Assembly (NCBI RefSeq): GCF_014805625.2
Contig: NW_023998415.1
Coordinates: forward strand, 36,038,775-36,102,774
Direction of reading: 5' to 3'
Length of the DNA stretch: 64,000 nt
Source: Glossina fuscipes
Taxonomy: Eukaryota > Arthropoda > Insecta > Diptera > Glossinidae
Shown here piece by piece: positions 1 through 11,820 of the stretch. The number at the start of each line of letters is the position of its first letter. Positions within the stretch are counted from its first letter, which is position 1. The notes beneath the pieces are model-generated. The model was not told the origin of the DNA and did not search any database. It saw only the letters and a list, made by a program, of their open reading frames with translations. The position numbers were made by a program, and so were the translations under genes.

Positions 1-538
1 ACCAACACCAAAAACAATAATAACAACAAAGAATTATTTTATGGTTTTAACAGTAATTTTTTCTCTCTACAAAGCCCCCAAAACTCAATAAGCTGAGATA
101 TATGATTAGTGGATTACCAGGGAAAAATATTATTATTGCAACGAATACGATTAGAATGATGTGTATGTATGTATGTATGTATGTATGTATGCTTAAAAAT
201 CAAATGAAATCCGGCTACGAAAATTATATGCACCTACAGCTACAATACAGCAGCGATCATCTACCCATGTACCATGTATATATATATATATACATAGATG
301 ACCTTTTTCCCAACCAACGCTAACCCAACCAAACGAATGCTACTTACTATACAATAGATTTCATTACGTTAATTACAAAATATATTAACGATTATAAGAA
401 CGGGTATGAAAAGAGCAATTTAATGCCGGGTCTCTTGATTACTCGTTCAACTATAATTAGAATGATGAGCCGTTTTAATTGTTCACAATATGCAGATGAA
501 CGTGTACACACGCATACTATTATTAATATCTATATATC

Positions 539-573
<35 letters not shown>

Positions 574-1790
574 CCCTGCATTCTATAATGCTCACGTATT
601 TAAGTCTTTTAAAGATTTATTAACCTATGAGTTGTTTGTTGTTTGTTTAAATAAAAATGTATTTAGAGCTATACGCTATATTACGTTGTATATACATGCA
701 TGACTAATAGATTCAATGACGTTAGTGTGAATTTACATATGTACCAGAATCAATAACGAACACCAACAACAATAACAACAACAACATAGATTTATTAGAT
801 GAATTTCATTAATAAAAATTCATATATTTTTTTGCAATAATTTTTGTGTTAACTTAAACCACAATGATTTCCGGCTGCTGCTGCTGCTGCTGGTGCTGCT
901 ATTGATGCTGATGCTGATGTTGGTGGTGGTGCTGGTGTCGCTGTTGTATATGACAGCGTGAGAAAAATTCTATTATTATTATTATTGACTTATTTTTAAC
1001 CTTTTTTTTTTTTTGCTTATTCTATTCATATTTTTATATAAAATTTATACTCACTCAGGGCGGAGGAAAATAAAAATTAAAAAAAAAAAAAAAAAAAAAA
1101 ATACCCATTAAACTTTGTACATGATTCTTATAGTTAGTTAATCTTCACTCTTAGGGCTGGCAAACGGAACTAGTAAGATATTGTCGTCATAATTATTAAA
1201 TTGTAAGCTAAACACACAAATGGGAAATTTTTCTATTATAATTCGCCATTAATCTGTTAAAAAAAAAAAAAAAATGATTGTATACACACTATTCACAGGC
1301 AGTGAGGGAATGAAGCGAATGAATCGATCACAGTTAATGTGATAGAGTGAACTGAATGTAAAACAAAGTGTTAAAGTTAAACTAACAATAATAATAACAA
1401 CAACTAACATTAATAATAATAATAATAATAATAACAATGAACGGTAATCACCATGAATAATAATAATATTTAAAAATTTATTACACAGAGCTTGTAGCTT
1501 AAGTCGTTCGCTTGTAATAACATTTAATAAAAATTTAATTAGAGCAATAAAAACATTTTGCCATTAGAGACAACTTAAGCAAAAAAAAAAAAAAAAAAAC
1601 TATATAAATAAATAAACATTAAACAGCAACAAACACTAATTGATATATTATTTAAGAATTCGCCTTATGTTGTTTCTCTTTTCTTTCTCCTTAATACAAT
1701 TAATATGTGCGCGGTAAAAAGAAGCCAATCAGGTTATAAAAACCGTATAAGCCGTTTTTTTTTTTTCCTTCGTTCAGTTTGCGGTCAAGT
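1..1790. other. AT-rich, microsatellite-rich non-coding DNA
   Basis: No gene is seen. The stretch holds a (GTAT)n tract at about 163-191, (TA)n at 276-292, a compound (TA)n/(CA)n at about 531-573, a (CTG)n tract at about 875-900, (TTA)n near 967-986, poly(A) at 1079-1101 and 1259-1274, (AAT)n at about 1411-1432, and poly(A) near 1581-1599. The short reading frames are mostly translations of these repeats. Texture and composition fit intronic or intergenic fly DNA. Confidence 0.8.
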
Positions 1791-1989
1791 TAACATGAAT
1801 TAAATAAATGAATTATGGGCTCTTAGTTTTCCCATAAGTCAATCGCGTCTAGACAGTCTAGACAAACTTGTGAAAGGCGGTACCGTACATTTTAAAAGTA
1901 TTTCAAAAATTTCATTTCATTTATTGTCTGTCTATATGTTCTGTAAATAAATTTACAAAGATTTATGGATTTAAGGGCTACCGGATAAC

Positions 1990-2070
1990 TTAGATCACCT
2001 GCTCGCCGCAGTTGAGATTTGAATCCGCGACCATTGAGCTGTTAGTCGCCATGCTTTGCCTGCTCGTCCA
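1990..2070 (-). repeat. tRNA-like (possible SINE) fragment, copy 1
   Basis: Read on the minus strand, this segment ends in a B-box-like motif, CGCGGATTCAAATC (2016-2029). About 20 bases before it is GGCGACTAAC, in the spacing expected of a tRNA anticodon arm. The same arrangement recurs on the plus strand about 220 bp away (2241-2305), so the two look like inverted copies of one tRNA-derived repeat. A full cloverleaf is not evident and this is not proposed as a working tRNA. The SINE assignment is inference. Confidence 0.35.
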
Positions 2071-2107
2071 ATTTAATTTATTTCATGAATAAATAAGATT
2101 TAGCTTT

Positions 2108-2194
2108 TCATTTAAACTTGCTTTTGTGCGGTCTTTTTTGTGCGATTGTGCCTACATCCCTATGCGGTGAATAGCCGCACAAAACAGGTTTGCG
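2108..2194. mobile_element. Decayed MITE related to the 33397 element
   Basis: The left arm reads AAACTTGCTTTTGTGCGG and the right arm is CCGCACAAAACAGGTTTG. These are imperfect inverted complements and closely match the terminal inverted repeats of the 131-bp element at 33397-33527. The copy is shorter, its outermost bases have diverged and no clear TA duplication remains. It contains no coding sequence. It is best read as an old relative of the same non-autonomous DNA element. Confidence 0.6.
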
Positions 2195-2240
2195 TGTGAT
2201 TACGGTTTATTCCAATTGAATGCAGCAGTCATTGGCATGA

Positions 2241-2305
2241 GTAGGCGCGTAGGTAAGAATCGCGACTACCACATATGCGTTTGCGGATTCAAATCGCAAT
2301 ACGGT
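2241..2305 (+). repeat. tRNA-like (possible SINE) fragment, copy 2
   Basis: GTAGGTAAGAATCGCGACTA is followed by TGCGGATTCAAATCGC (2282-2297), matching the minus-strand segment at 1990-2070 in order and spacing. The second motif resembles an RNA polymerase III B box. The match between the two segments is seen directly. Derivation from a tRNA is inference. Confidence 0.35.
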
Positions 2306-2755
2306 AAAGTTTACTTTGGTCGCACGTATAGAAAGTGCTTAGTCAGTCAAGGCGTAACACTTAGCGATTGAGCACACACTCGCAGGGATACAGCCGCCTC
2401 CCTATTTACTTCTCTTTTCTATCTTTTTTCCGACCGGAAATGATTGGTTCATGTTAAAGAAGAAAACTCTATGAACTATTTCTCTACGTACACTTTCTAC
2501 AAGCTTTAGCACTTTATTACTAAGGCGATAGCACTCCAAGAGCACGCATCCATTAAATTGATTGTAGAAATGCTCTGTACACTGTGTTGCTTCAAGTTAG
2601 TAGTTAACTTACATTGACCTTGCTCCAGGCCAGTGGCATTGGCTTGTCTCCGAGTTCTACCACCAAGCTTATCTCACTTTCTTTCGCCTAAAACAGACTG
2701 CCTGACAAGTAAATCAATTTCGATAAAGTTCATCACTACATATTACTCATTACGT
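2306..2755. other. No recognised gene
   Basis: Complex sequence with no microsatellite. Its right part may be the eroded upstream part of the reverse transcriptase relic that begins about 2790, but I could not align it to a motif. Confidence 0.5.
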
Positions 2756-2789
2756 CATTACTGATCGGTTGTCATAAGCGAGGCAGGGA

Positions 2790-3590
2790 GAATTCAAAAT
2801 TCCCGTATTTTAATGTTTGCAGACGACGTTACACTCTGCCTCTTGTTTGACTCAGTGCATGGTACTAAACTGCTTCAGTCTGATCTTGAGTACCTGTGCT
2901 TATGGTGTGCAATCAATGGTGTTTGTGTTGAAATCAACAAAATGTACAAAGATGTCTTTTACGTAATGTAACACGATGCCCTCTTATTATCGTGTTCACA
3001 ATCACATCTTGGAAGATGTTTGCAATTACAAAGAATTAGGAGTTGTTTTTGACGCAAAACTTAAGTAAGTTGACACTCACATGGAAGGGTCCATCAATAA
3101 GGCTAGAAGTGCTTGTATACTTCTTTGATTAGACCAACTCTTGAATACTCGTCGGTAGTTTGGTTTCCTAGTTACAGATGCCATACTCATCTTTTCGAGT
3201 CTGTTCAACGGAAGTTCTTGATGTTTGTCTTGCGAAGTGGGATGGGATTCTGCCCTATCTCTTCCATCGTATAATCATAGATTCAAGTTCATTGATTTGA
3301 TTGAATAACCTTGAAAAAAAGGCGTGAAATGTTGAGTGTAACAAGTTCCTCTTTAAGCTAATAAAATGATGGTGATGTGTATTCGTCGGCTTTATTAAAA
3401 CCTATTCATTTTCACAATCCTAGTAAGATCTCAAGGCGTCTTGTGCTGTTGCAGATGCCACCATGCCGTACCAATGCCGTGAGTTGTTCAATTCATATCG
3501 GAGAATGTGTAAAATGTTCAACGATCATTACCACTTTCTTCATTTATCCGTTTTGTCTGTTAATAAGGTGAAAAGCGTTATATTGCGTAA
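2790..3590 (+). mobile_element. Non-LTR retrotransposon reverse transcriptase relic (jockey/CR1-like)
   Basis: This is the C-terminal half of a retrotransposon polymerase, recognisable across several frames. The catalytic core ILMFADDVTLCLLFDSVHG keeps both aspartates of the F/Y-ADD box and is followed in frame by LQSDLEYLCLWCAIN and VEINK. After frame changes come YKELGVVFDAKLK, GSINKARSACILL, IRPTLEYSSVVWFPSYRCHT and ESVQRKFLMFVLRSG, the order normal for the thumb region of this class. A further segment at 3377-3571 resembles the tail of such proteins. Stops and frameshifts interrupt it and no continuous frame covers it, so it is dead. No poly(A) tail or target-site duplication was identified. 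Jockey versus CR1 placement is uncertain; the reverse transcriptase call is firm. Confidence 0.9.
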
Positions 3591-3599
3591 CTAATTGTT

Positions 3600-4548
3600 A
3601 AACAGCTTTAAATCTTGTCTAAATATAGGTAAATTGAATCGAAATACTTTCTTATTGTTGATTTATTCGCATTTGTTACTACAACATATTTTAGATATAG
3701 GTACCAACGAATAATATTATAGAGGGATAGTGTCTAGCTATTGTCAGACATTGTAAGGTGTAGTTTTCTTCATCGTTCGCAAGCTTAAGATATTGAGACC
3801 ATTCAATCCAAGCCGGCAGTCAGCCCATCTTAAGACCTGTCTGCCTTGGCATATGTACGCTTAGTTGTCGGCTACACACTATGAGTGTGAAAATGGTCTC
3901 ATAATTGCGCTCGCAATAAAAATTTATACCTTGCAATCCATGGTCGATGTTAATAAAAAATTAAAGGGATATATTTACTAAGCCGTTTGAGGCGACGGGA
4001 CCCGTAAAATATGTTCATCTATAATTTGATAGATCTGATGCACATGTTGCAGGGATATGTAAAAGATCGTTGTGAAGAAAATGCAATTGGCAAACGGACA
4101 CGCCCCCAGCTAACAAGGTACTTTGGAACTTTGGTGTGCTCGTGCAAGTTCCACTTCAATAATAACTTTCCTAATGCTTGGAAACTCTCTTTGATTTCTA
4201 ACTTTTAGCGACAAGTTGATAGTTGGAAGTAAAATCTCGGTATTTGTTTTCTACAAATAAAAAAAAAAAAATCAAAGAAAGGCGAATATAAACAATATAT
4301 AGAAAAAAAAAAAAAAATTTCAACTATTTTCACGTTTTTTATTTACTTATTATAAATCTGTTTTTTTTTTTTTTTTAATACATTACAAATAATTTATAAA
4401 ATTGTTTCGGAATTGTTTGAAAAAGCAAAATTTATTATTTAAGGCACGTTATTGTAGTCAGGTTCGCGTAACCCAGTGAACTCTCAAAGCTGAAACGACA
4501 AGAGGCACAAATTTGCACATTTAACTGTAGCATGTGATGTGATTAATA

Positions 4549-4549
<1 letters not shown>
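3600..4549. other. No recognised gene; AT-rich toward the right
   Basis: The left part is complex sequence without recognisable protein similarity. A 65-codon frame at 4011-4208 has no motif I can name. From about 4255 it becomes A/T homopolymer-rich and runs into the poly(A) tract next to the gap. Confidence 0.5.

Positions 4550-4602
<53 letters not shown>
4550..4602. repeat. Poly(A) tract at left gap edge
   Basis: Fifty-three consecutive A bases run directly into the unsequenced gap. The reading frame across the gap is an artefact of A, N and T runs. Confidence 0.9.
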
Positions 4603-5449
4603 NNNNNNNNNNNNNNNNNNNNNNNNNNNNNNNNNNNNNNNNNNNNNNNNNNNNNNNNNNNNNNNNNNNNNNNNNNNNNNNNNNNNNNNNNNNNNNNNNN
4701 NNNNNNNNNNNNNNNNNNNNNNNNNNNNNNNNNNNNNNNNNNNNNNNNNNNNNNNNNNNNNNNNNNNNNNNNNNNNNNNNNNNNNNNNNNNNNNNNNNNN
4801 NNNNNNNNNNNNNNNNNNNNNNNNNNNNNNNNNNNNNNNNNNNNNNNNNNNNNNNNNNNNNNNNNNNNNNNNNNNNNNNNNNNNNNNNNNNNNNNNNNNN
4901 NNNNNNNNNNNNNNNNNNNNNNNNNNNNNNNNNNNNNNNNNNNNNNNNNNNNNNNNNNNNNNNNNNNNNNNNNNNNNNNNNNNNNNNNNNNNNNNNNNNN
5001 NNNNNNNNNNNNNNNNNNNNNNNNNNNNNNNNNNNNNNNNNNNNNNNNNNNNNNNNNNNNNNNNNNNNNNNNNNNNNNNNNNNNNNNNNNNNNNNNNNNN
5101 NNNNNNNNNNNNNNNNNNNNNNNNNNNNNNNNNNNNNNNNNNNNNNNNNNNNNNNNNNNNNNNNNNNNNNNNNNNNNNNNNNNNNNNNNNNNNNNNNNNN
5201 NNNNNNNNNNNNNNNNNNNNNNNNNNNNNNNNNNNNNNNNNNNNNNNNNNNNNNNNNNNNNNNNNNNNNNNNNNNNNNNNNNNNNNNNNNNNNNNNNNNN
5301 NNNNNNNNNNNNNNNNNNNNNNNNNNNNNNNNNNNNNNNNNNNNNNNNNNNNNNNNNNNNNNNNNNNNNNNNNNNNNNNNNNNNNNNNNNNNNNNNNNNN
5401 NNNNNNNNNNNNNNNNNNNNNNNNNNNNNNNNNNNNNNNNNNNNNNNNN
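4603..5449. other. Assembly gap (847 N)
   Basis: Run of N. The gap may be an estimated length. It is bounded by poly(A) on the left and poly(T) on the right, so the assembly probably broke at homopolymers. Confidence 0.99.

Positions 5450-5493
<44 letters not shown>
5450..5493. repeat. Poly(T) tract at right gap edge
   Basis: A T run with a single C at 5462, immediately right of the gap. Confidence 0.9.
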
Positions 5494-5494
<1 letters not shown>

Positions 5495-6149
5495 ATGCTT
5501 TTTGTTCCTCGCTTTTAATACAATTGTTATAGCTTTAGATGCAACACGGTAGTGTGGTAGCTTTTAAAAACAATTTGCTATCATTGCCATTCGATGCTTG
5601 GCTCCCTGTTAGCTGCGTCTGACTTTGTACTTGAAAAGGAAAAAATTAACAAAATTAGTTGGCCATAAAACTAGTGCCTTACAAGACCATGAAGTGGTTA
5701 ATCGTGAGCTACTGGAATTTCTGAAACAGACTTGGAAAAGCAAAATCAATAGAATTTTGGAATAAAGAGTCAAGAACGAAAGAAATAAGCAAAAGAAAAA
5801 AAAAATAATAAAAATTAATAAGAGAATGAAAAAATTACTGCGCCCCCTCATTAAGCCAAATAAACGTCACATAAGCCACAGCTTTACATTTAGCATTACA
5901 TTTAGGGCTAAGAATGATTTATTTTCTTTGGCTAATGATGGCTAATCGCTTCACTTTTCACATGTGACATACATGGCTTTATGGCGAAAACTGTTGCCTT
6001 TTCTTTTTCGCTCAAATACACGCTAATCACACCCAGCTTCCTATCTGACATATATATGTCAACATGGTTGACAGATCACCAGGATATCTAGGCAGCAGCA
6101 GCAATCTACAATTAGTTAAGAGGTTGGTGTGCTGTGTGGAATGACTTTA
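5494..6149. other. No recognised gene
   Basis: Complex AT-rich sequence. Short frames on both strands show no motif. A short CAG run occurs near 6095. Confidence 0.5.
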
Positions 6150-6420
6150 CTTATGTTCCTCTTTGATGAGAACAAATTACGATTTCTTTATGAGATATGC
6201 GATAATAGATGAATGAATAATCACTACACTCCAGAGTCCAAATCGGCGGTAAACCGAGCGGACCGAGCAACCGCTCCAACGTCATCTAAAGCGACCGAGA
6301 AGCACAAAAGTCGACTGTAGAGGTATCTGGAGGTATCTTACAATATTCATCGACCATCTTCGAATGGGATGACGCATCAATTGCGTGTGTATGGTAAGTA
6401 GCACTATAAGTTGCACGTGA
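6150..6420 (+). mobile_element. mariner transposase fragment (middle of gene)
   Basis: Two overlapping frames give the central block of a mariner transposase. One reads DFFMRYAIIDE, corresponding to the strand that carries the first catalytic Asp. The other, after a frame shift at about 6225, reads HYTPESKSAVNRADRAT, the diagnostic HHYTPE segment that follows it. The frame then continues toward EWDDASIACVW, matching the family's FWDA block in position. Neither the N-terminal helix-turn-helix nor the C-terminal catalytic Asp was found nearby, and no terminal repeats were located. It is a truncated, frameshifted relic. The HYTPE form suits irritans- or cecropia-type mariners rather than Mos1. 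Confidence 0.8.
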
Positions 6421-7056
6421 ATGACGAACTTATGAAAAAAGGACAACCACAAGTCGGAGATTTATTGAGCGATGTGATAGATTTTTCTTTTTATTTTAAA
6501 ATTTGAATCAGTTACCTTGCGTGCCACAGGGCTCCAAAATTAATAAAAATATTGCCCATGATTTACTTTAGTGCTTAGTATTTTTTTGATATTCTAGAGG
6601 AATACATTTTTTTTTTTTTTTTTGCGTTTTTTTTCTTATTTGTAAATATTCTCAAATATTACTATTTTATCATCTTCAAGTAGAAAAGAATTCTCCTTTC
6701 TAGGCCGCTGCAGGGTGTTTGCCTCTTTATTGCCAATGTGTCTTCTTGTACAGCTCTGTTCCGACATTGTCTCCGCTAAAATGATCATAAAATTAGTTAT
6801 TGTTTGGCTTTGGCTGCAATCTAATCGCATTGATCAATAAATATCTTAATAAAAAAATATTAAAGTTTTTTTGTAGGGTTACTTTTGCTTATTTTCCAAC
6901 GAATTGCTTATGAATATGATTTCTTCCATTTCCTATATTTCTTTTATATTTTCTTTGAACTTTTAAAAATTGTCTCCTTACGCCGTGGCTTCACTTCACT
7001 CTCATTATTATTTCATTTATTATAATTACCAGGAAGAGGGGTCTTTTTTACATGAT
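6421..7056. other. AT-rich, no recognised gene
   Basis: Contains poly(T) near 6608-6623. The 64-codon minus-strand frame at 6636-6830 shows no motif. Confidence 0.55.
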
Positions 7057-7140
7057 GTTTGTCACGCCCAGAGGGAAGGTTCAGAGACACTTTAAAGTAT
7101 ACGTATATATATTCTTGATCAGCATGGAATTCTTCATGAA
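7057..7140 (+). repeat. Family A repeat, 5' fragment
   Basis: GTCACGCCCAGAGGGAAGGT, followed by a block with TATATATTCTTGATCAGCAT, matches the 5' part of the dispersed repeat seen in longer form at 20708, 35892 and 38640. It stops before the non-LTR relic that begins about 7225. Confidence 0.55.
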
Positions 7141-7224
7141 TTACACTACTCTGTCTATGTCTTTGTCCATCTGGTGCGCTGTGTGGTGTGTTTTGTTGAC
7201 ACTCTCGTGGTCATACAAACGGTT

Positions 7225-8336
7225 CAAAGCGCACGTTCGCAGTGGCCCTTAAACTAAACGCAATTCTCTTGGCAGTTGTTTGCAAATTCAATAGTAGAGC
7301 GTTCTAGAGCTTGATAGCATTTCTAAAAAATTTCTTTGGGTTAAGTGTAGTGCCGTGTTTCATTTGTATAACTCTCATGCCTCTATTGGTTGTCGCGAAT
7401 TCTACTTTCTCATGCAGGTATTGAGGCTGCTTTTTGTAAATAATTTTATGGAACCTTAGCAATACTTTCTCATGAAGTACGCTTTAATCCGTACACATAT
7501 AACCGAACATTATCGACATTAACCACTTTTGCACTGCGCAACACAGCTTCGCCACAATTTGAAAATAAAGCAAACCTCATTCTATTATAGATGACGTAAC
7601 TGGCATGATTTTTTCATGTCAACTTTAAAGTAACATATATATTCTTAAGGTTGGAACCTGCATCAGCCTGTATGTAGCACAATGTTTTAGTTAATTTTTA
7701 ATTAATATTTATCTTCAAATTGGTTGGTATTCAACAAGAGGCCATTACACGTAGAGCATAGTTGAATGGCGGCCAAAAGCTCGCTCATGTCTTCAACGCC
7801 CCCATGTTTTTGATTCGGTTATTGCAACCATTTAGAAAGAGTGATACATTATTGTACATACATGTGCACGCTGTTGTGTACTACACATCTTGTTGGGCTG
7901 CGTACGCACAGACTAGATAAGAGTAGACTTAATAACACTGATACTTGACGGATCTCTGTTTTGGTGCTGAAGCACTTTATGTTAAAATGTTAGAGCAAAT
8001 GATTACCCGGGATCTGTTAGCTAAGTACGTGGGAATAAAATCCACTGCGGTGTACGAGAAATTGTACGGTCTCTCAAGCTTAGCATAGAGAGTATCGCGA
8101 TGAACCGAATGAAACGGCTTTGCAAAATCTAGTAGGACAAGAAGTTTAATGCTTCCCCCTGCAACCTTAGATCCGTACTTTGGATCTAGGGAAAGGTCTA
8201 TGAAACCATGTTCTAAAACGCGTTTGCCTGTTTGATTCAATGGCAATTTCTCAACAATTTTCGAATGATATGATAGGATTGGAGGATTATTAAAACAATA
8301 ACAACATTTAGTGGGTAACTGTAGAGTGAATCGCAA
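7225..8336 (-). mobile_element. Non-LTR retrotransposon reverse transcriptase relic
   Basis: Read from 8336 downward. A 119-codon frame (7977-8336) ends with LLVLLDFAKPFHSVHRDTLY and TYLANRSRVI. These correspond to reverse transcriptase motif A (usual form DFSKAFDSV, with the catalytic Asp retained) and the block before motif B. A later frame gives DMSELLAAIQLCSTCNGLLL (about 7730-7790), the segment after the ADD box. A third gives FATTNRGMRVIQMKHGTTLN and KKFFRNAIKL (about 7280-7400), typical of the C-terminal end of this polymerase class. The pieces are in correct order on one strand but in several frames with stops, and the motif B/ADD part is missing or unrecognisable. I read it as one degenerate element. 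Confidence 0.8.
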
Positions 8337-11235
8337 AATATCATGTTTTTTGCAGTCTCCACATTTATCATAAAACTTTAAAATATCAAAAAATACAAAA
8401 AGATGACAAGATCTGTGTTATCGTTGTTTGAGAGAAACCTATGGCTAGCGATCTCCCTGTCACGAGTGTTAAAATCGCTACTTGCAGATATTCATGTAAC
8501 AGTTATCTAATCGATTTTTAGCCATAGGCCAACTCGAGCCATTTTGAGTCTTAGAAAGCCGATGTTGTTTTCAGAAACCGTATTCTTAAATTGATTTTAA
8601 TTTAATTGCTTCGTTATGCGGTGTTCCTGCTGCCTACACTTAGCTAATCAACTTGCAGGTCAATCGCTTATTTTACAGACTTCGAGTATAACTTGTAGCC
8701 ATGTAAGCTCGTATTAACCTTGTTGTTATTGATTTGAGAGAAATGAAGGTTCGAGATCCCCGGGTTCGGATGAACGGAGGAGCAATCGCGAAACGAGTTT
8801 TAGTACCATGTTCCATGTTGAAGCTTCACAAAATTGCTTGAAAAGTCAACTGGTTTGGCGAGAATCCTTTCCTTTGTAAAGGAACAGAGCATTCTCTGGT
8901 CATTACATCAATGTTGTTTGTCTCTAAATCCTCTGCAATCAAAGGCTCATTTTATGTCATTAGATTAAGTTTATGGTCGTGGTAGTAGCGAGATCTTGAG
9001 GGAATAATAAACACATCATTGAAAGCGCAATACATACTTTGCGAAGATGAGCGAAAAAAAAATAAATAAATAAATTGCTTTACTTACGAGTCGAAAAAAA
9101 GGTTTAAAGGGGTCAGTTAATTAAGGTGTATTTGCTATTAAAAGATATCTAATAACTATAAGAAACTTGATGGTAGTTAGTTAACCGGTATTTGGATACA
9201 CTAAATATGACGTCATTCATTATTGCTAAAGTGGTAAAATTCTCAAGTTTGCTTCTTATTTCTTTTACGAATACGTCTTACCTTTAATTGTTTGCAAACT
9301 TACATAAATTTATGAATTTAACTATTTAGGCCACTTTGCGTGGTGCTCGCTACACCTTTGACTTTCAATGCAAGTTGATGTTTATGCTCGCATGCATGAT
9401 ATATATGGTGAGGTGAGTATTAAATCATTCCAAGCTCGAACTTTACGTAATAACTTCTTTAAAGTGGTATATATTTCAAAATGCTTTCTGGCTGTGGCTA
9501 GGTAAAGTGGAATGAACGGTTGCAAAAGACCACACATGTTGTGCTTAGTTGTCCAACTGATGTATGACGGCATGAATGTATGCGCGCGCGCATTTGTGCG
9601 TAAGGCTAAATAACAAATTGGCTGAGCATTCATCAATCACAGGGTATTTTAGGTTATAGGCCAGACTTCTGCTTTCTGAACACTTTTTTTTTTTTTTTTT
9701 TAATTTTTTTTTTTCTCTATCTCCTATCTTCCTCCTATTGGTTTTGTTTTGTTTTTTATTTTTTCTTGCATTCACTTGGTCGATCATTATTACTAACGTT
9801 ATTGATAGTCGAAACGATTTCCGGCGGAATTAAATGTGTTTAAATTTCATTTGATTTAAAATTATAGCGTTTCAAAGATTATTTCTTTAAATTGTTGCCC
9901 AAGATGAGCGCAACTTTAAAAGGTTCATTGAAGTCAATCCATATATATTGCACTACATAGTAAATTTCAATTGCTAAGAACGTATTATATATGTTTCCAA
10001 ATTTATTTCTTCACGTATACGGAAGATAATCGTCCGATTTATTACATATTGATTAATAATCTCCTAGGTATGAAGAAACCAGTTAACGCATTTTGCAGTT
10101 AGTGGTAGACCTACTCAAGGGCGACGCAGGTAGTCCATTATTCTCATCAACATTTGCAAACATATAATTGTGGCCGGGGGTCAGATGCGGCGGAATACTG
10201 TATGCGGCGCAGCAAGTCAAACTTCATTTCATGCTACTGCGCAATTGTAGTCATCGACCTGCAGCACAAATAAACTCTACATCTATTAGTCAAAATTTTG
10301 ATGCAAAATAGTGGGTATACACTGCCTTCTGACCTACTGCTGCTGTCAGCTATCTCTTATAACTTTATTTCTTGGTTAGCAAAAGTAATTATTGAGATTT
10401 TCCTGCACGTTTTCGAGGCGCCCAAAGCACTCAGTATTATACGTCGACTTAAAGTCAGCGAAAGGGAAATTGTGGTCTTTTTTGAAGAAGAATCGTTATA
10501 GCATTTTTCAAACAAATTTCAGGTCATCTATTCTCTCAAAAAACAACGTTTAGTCATGACTGACTATTCCATCCGAGCTTACCATTGTTTGGAAGACAAT
10601 AACAGTAGTGCCACCTAAATCACTATACTCCATAAACAAATGATGGAAATAATATGAAATTTTGGTAGATATAGTTTAAAGGGATGGGGAATATTAACCC
10701 ATAAGTAAGTTATTTGCAAATAATAAATTTTGACTTTAATTCTCGTTCGGAAACAATCTGTTCAGAAAGTGTTCTAAAAAGTCGTACCGAAATGACTGCG
10801 TCGGCACCTTACAAGGATCGTATTCGTCATTGCATACTCTTTCACTTCCACGCGAGTTGAATTTCATAGCCAGTTGAATTTGATAATCAGACCCTAATAT
10901 CGTTCGTTAGTGGAATCCGAATCAAAATAAAGAAGAAGAAGAAGAAGAAGAAGAATTATCGAAAAGCCATGGACACATATTGCCAACTGTACAAGAAGAC
11001 CTGAACGAAGTTCAAGAGATATTCGTGAAGGAATATTGGTATAGCATCAATTTTCTGAAGCCGACAAAAGTATCCGTCGATCAATTCGCACTGCGTTGCT
11101 ATGCAGAGATACATTTCTAAGCAAAATCCGATAGACGGATGTTTTATGACAATATAACGCATTCCAAATAAAAGTTTTCTGTAAATCAAACCGTAATGTA
11201 AATCACTGTGGCGGTCTGATTCGCTTTGAGTCGTT
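8337..11235. other. Complex DNA without a recognised gene
   Basis: About 2.9 kb with no protein or RNA gene I can support. It includes poly(T) stretches at about 9684-9714 and a (GAA)n tract at about 10930-10955. The segment near 10640-10690 (GAAATTTTGGTAGATATAG) resembles repeat family B weakly. The short frames at 9382-9636, 9545-9787, 10298-10501 and 10956-11189 have no identifiable domain. Confidence 0.5.
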
Positions 11236-11239
11236 GAAA

Positions 11240-11565
11240 CCTTGAAAAACAGTTACAGTAGTGGAAAGAATTGATCGCGCCTACGCTATATTATACGATA
11301 ACAATATTTTATTTTATTTATTTATTTTTTTTTTCAGTACCTCTGTAACGTACAGAGGCCGAGGACGAAGAAGAAGTATGGAAGAAATACCATAGAGTAT
11401 ATAAATTCTTGACCAATTTCAAATTTGGAGTGCACCTAAGCATGTCTCTTTGTTCGTCTCTGCATCTGTCCGTCTGCCCAACCGTGTAGCATCTGTGGTA
11501 AACATTCTTCGGTGCGCAAAAGTGAAAATAACGCCTATGTATGTGCAAAAGAATTTGAGAACGAC
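11240..11565 (+). repeat. Family A repeat, 3' portion
   Basis: Blocks matching the complete copies in order: GAATTGATCGCGCCTACGCT (about 11268), the TATAAATTCTTGACCAATTT block (about 11399) followed by GCACCTAAGCATGTC, the CTGTCCGTCTG run, and AACATTCTTCGGTGCGCAAA. A poly(T)-rich insertion near 11310-11335 interrupts it. It has no coding role that I can see. Confidence 0.7.
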
Positions 11566-11820
11566 ACGACTATGCACCAAAAGCTGGATACATCTTTGCT
11601 TTTAGAGTACTTGTTATCCATAAGGTACAATAAGTCAATATTTATTTTATTTGATGATTGCATATATTTTGATCAGCGGTATCTATTAGGGAAAATGATA
11701 AAGTAACGCCAAATATCAATATACACAGCGATTGAATTCGATACTTTTCGCCTTTCTCTACATAAAGTAACAATTTTCTATTTAGTGCTATCGCGTTATT
11801 CCGTGCACGCAGACTCTAAT

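Noticed and set aside
4539..5495. Apparent 318-codon open frame, the longest in the window
   Set aside because: It is made of poly(A), unsequenced bases and poly(T).
8745..8775. B-box-like GGTTCGAGATCCCC suggesting a tRNA gene
   Set aside because: No A box, acceptor stem pairing or terminator is found around it on either strand.
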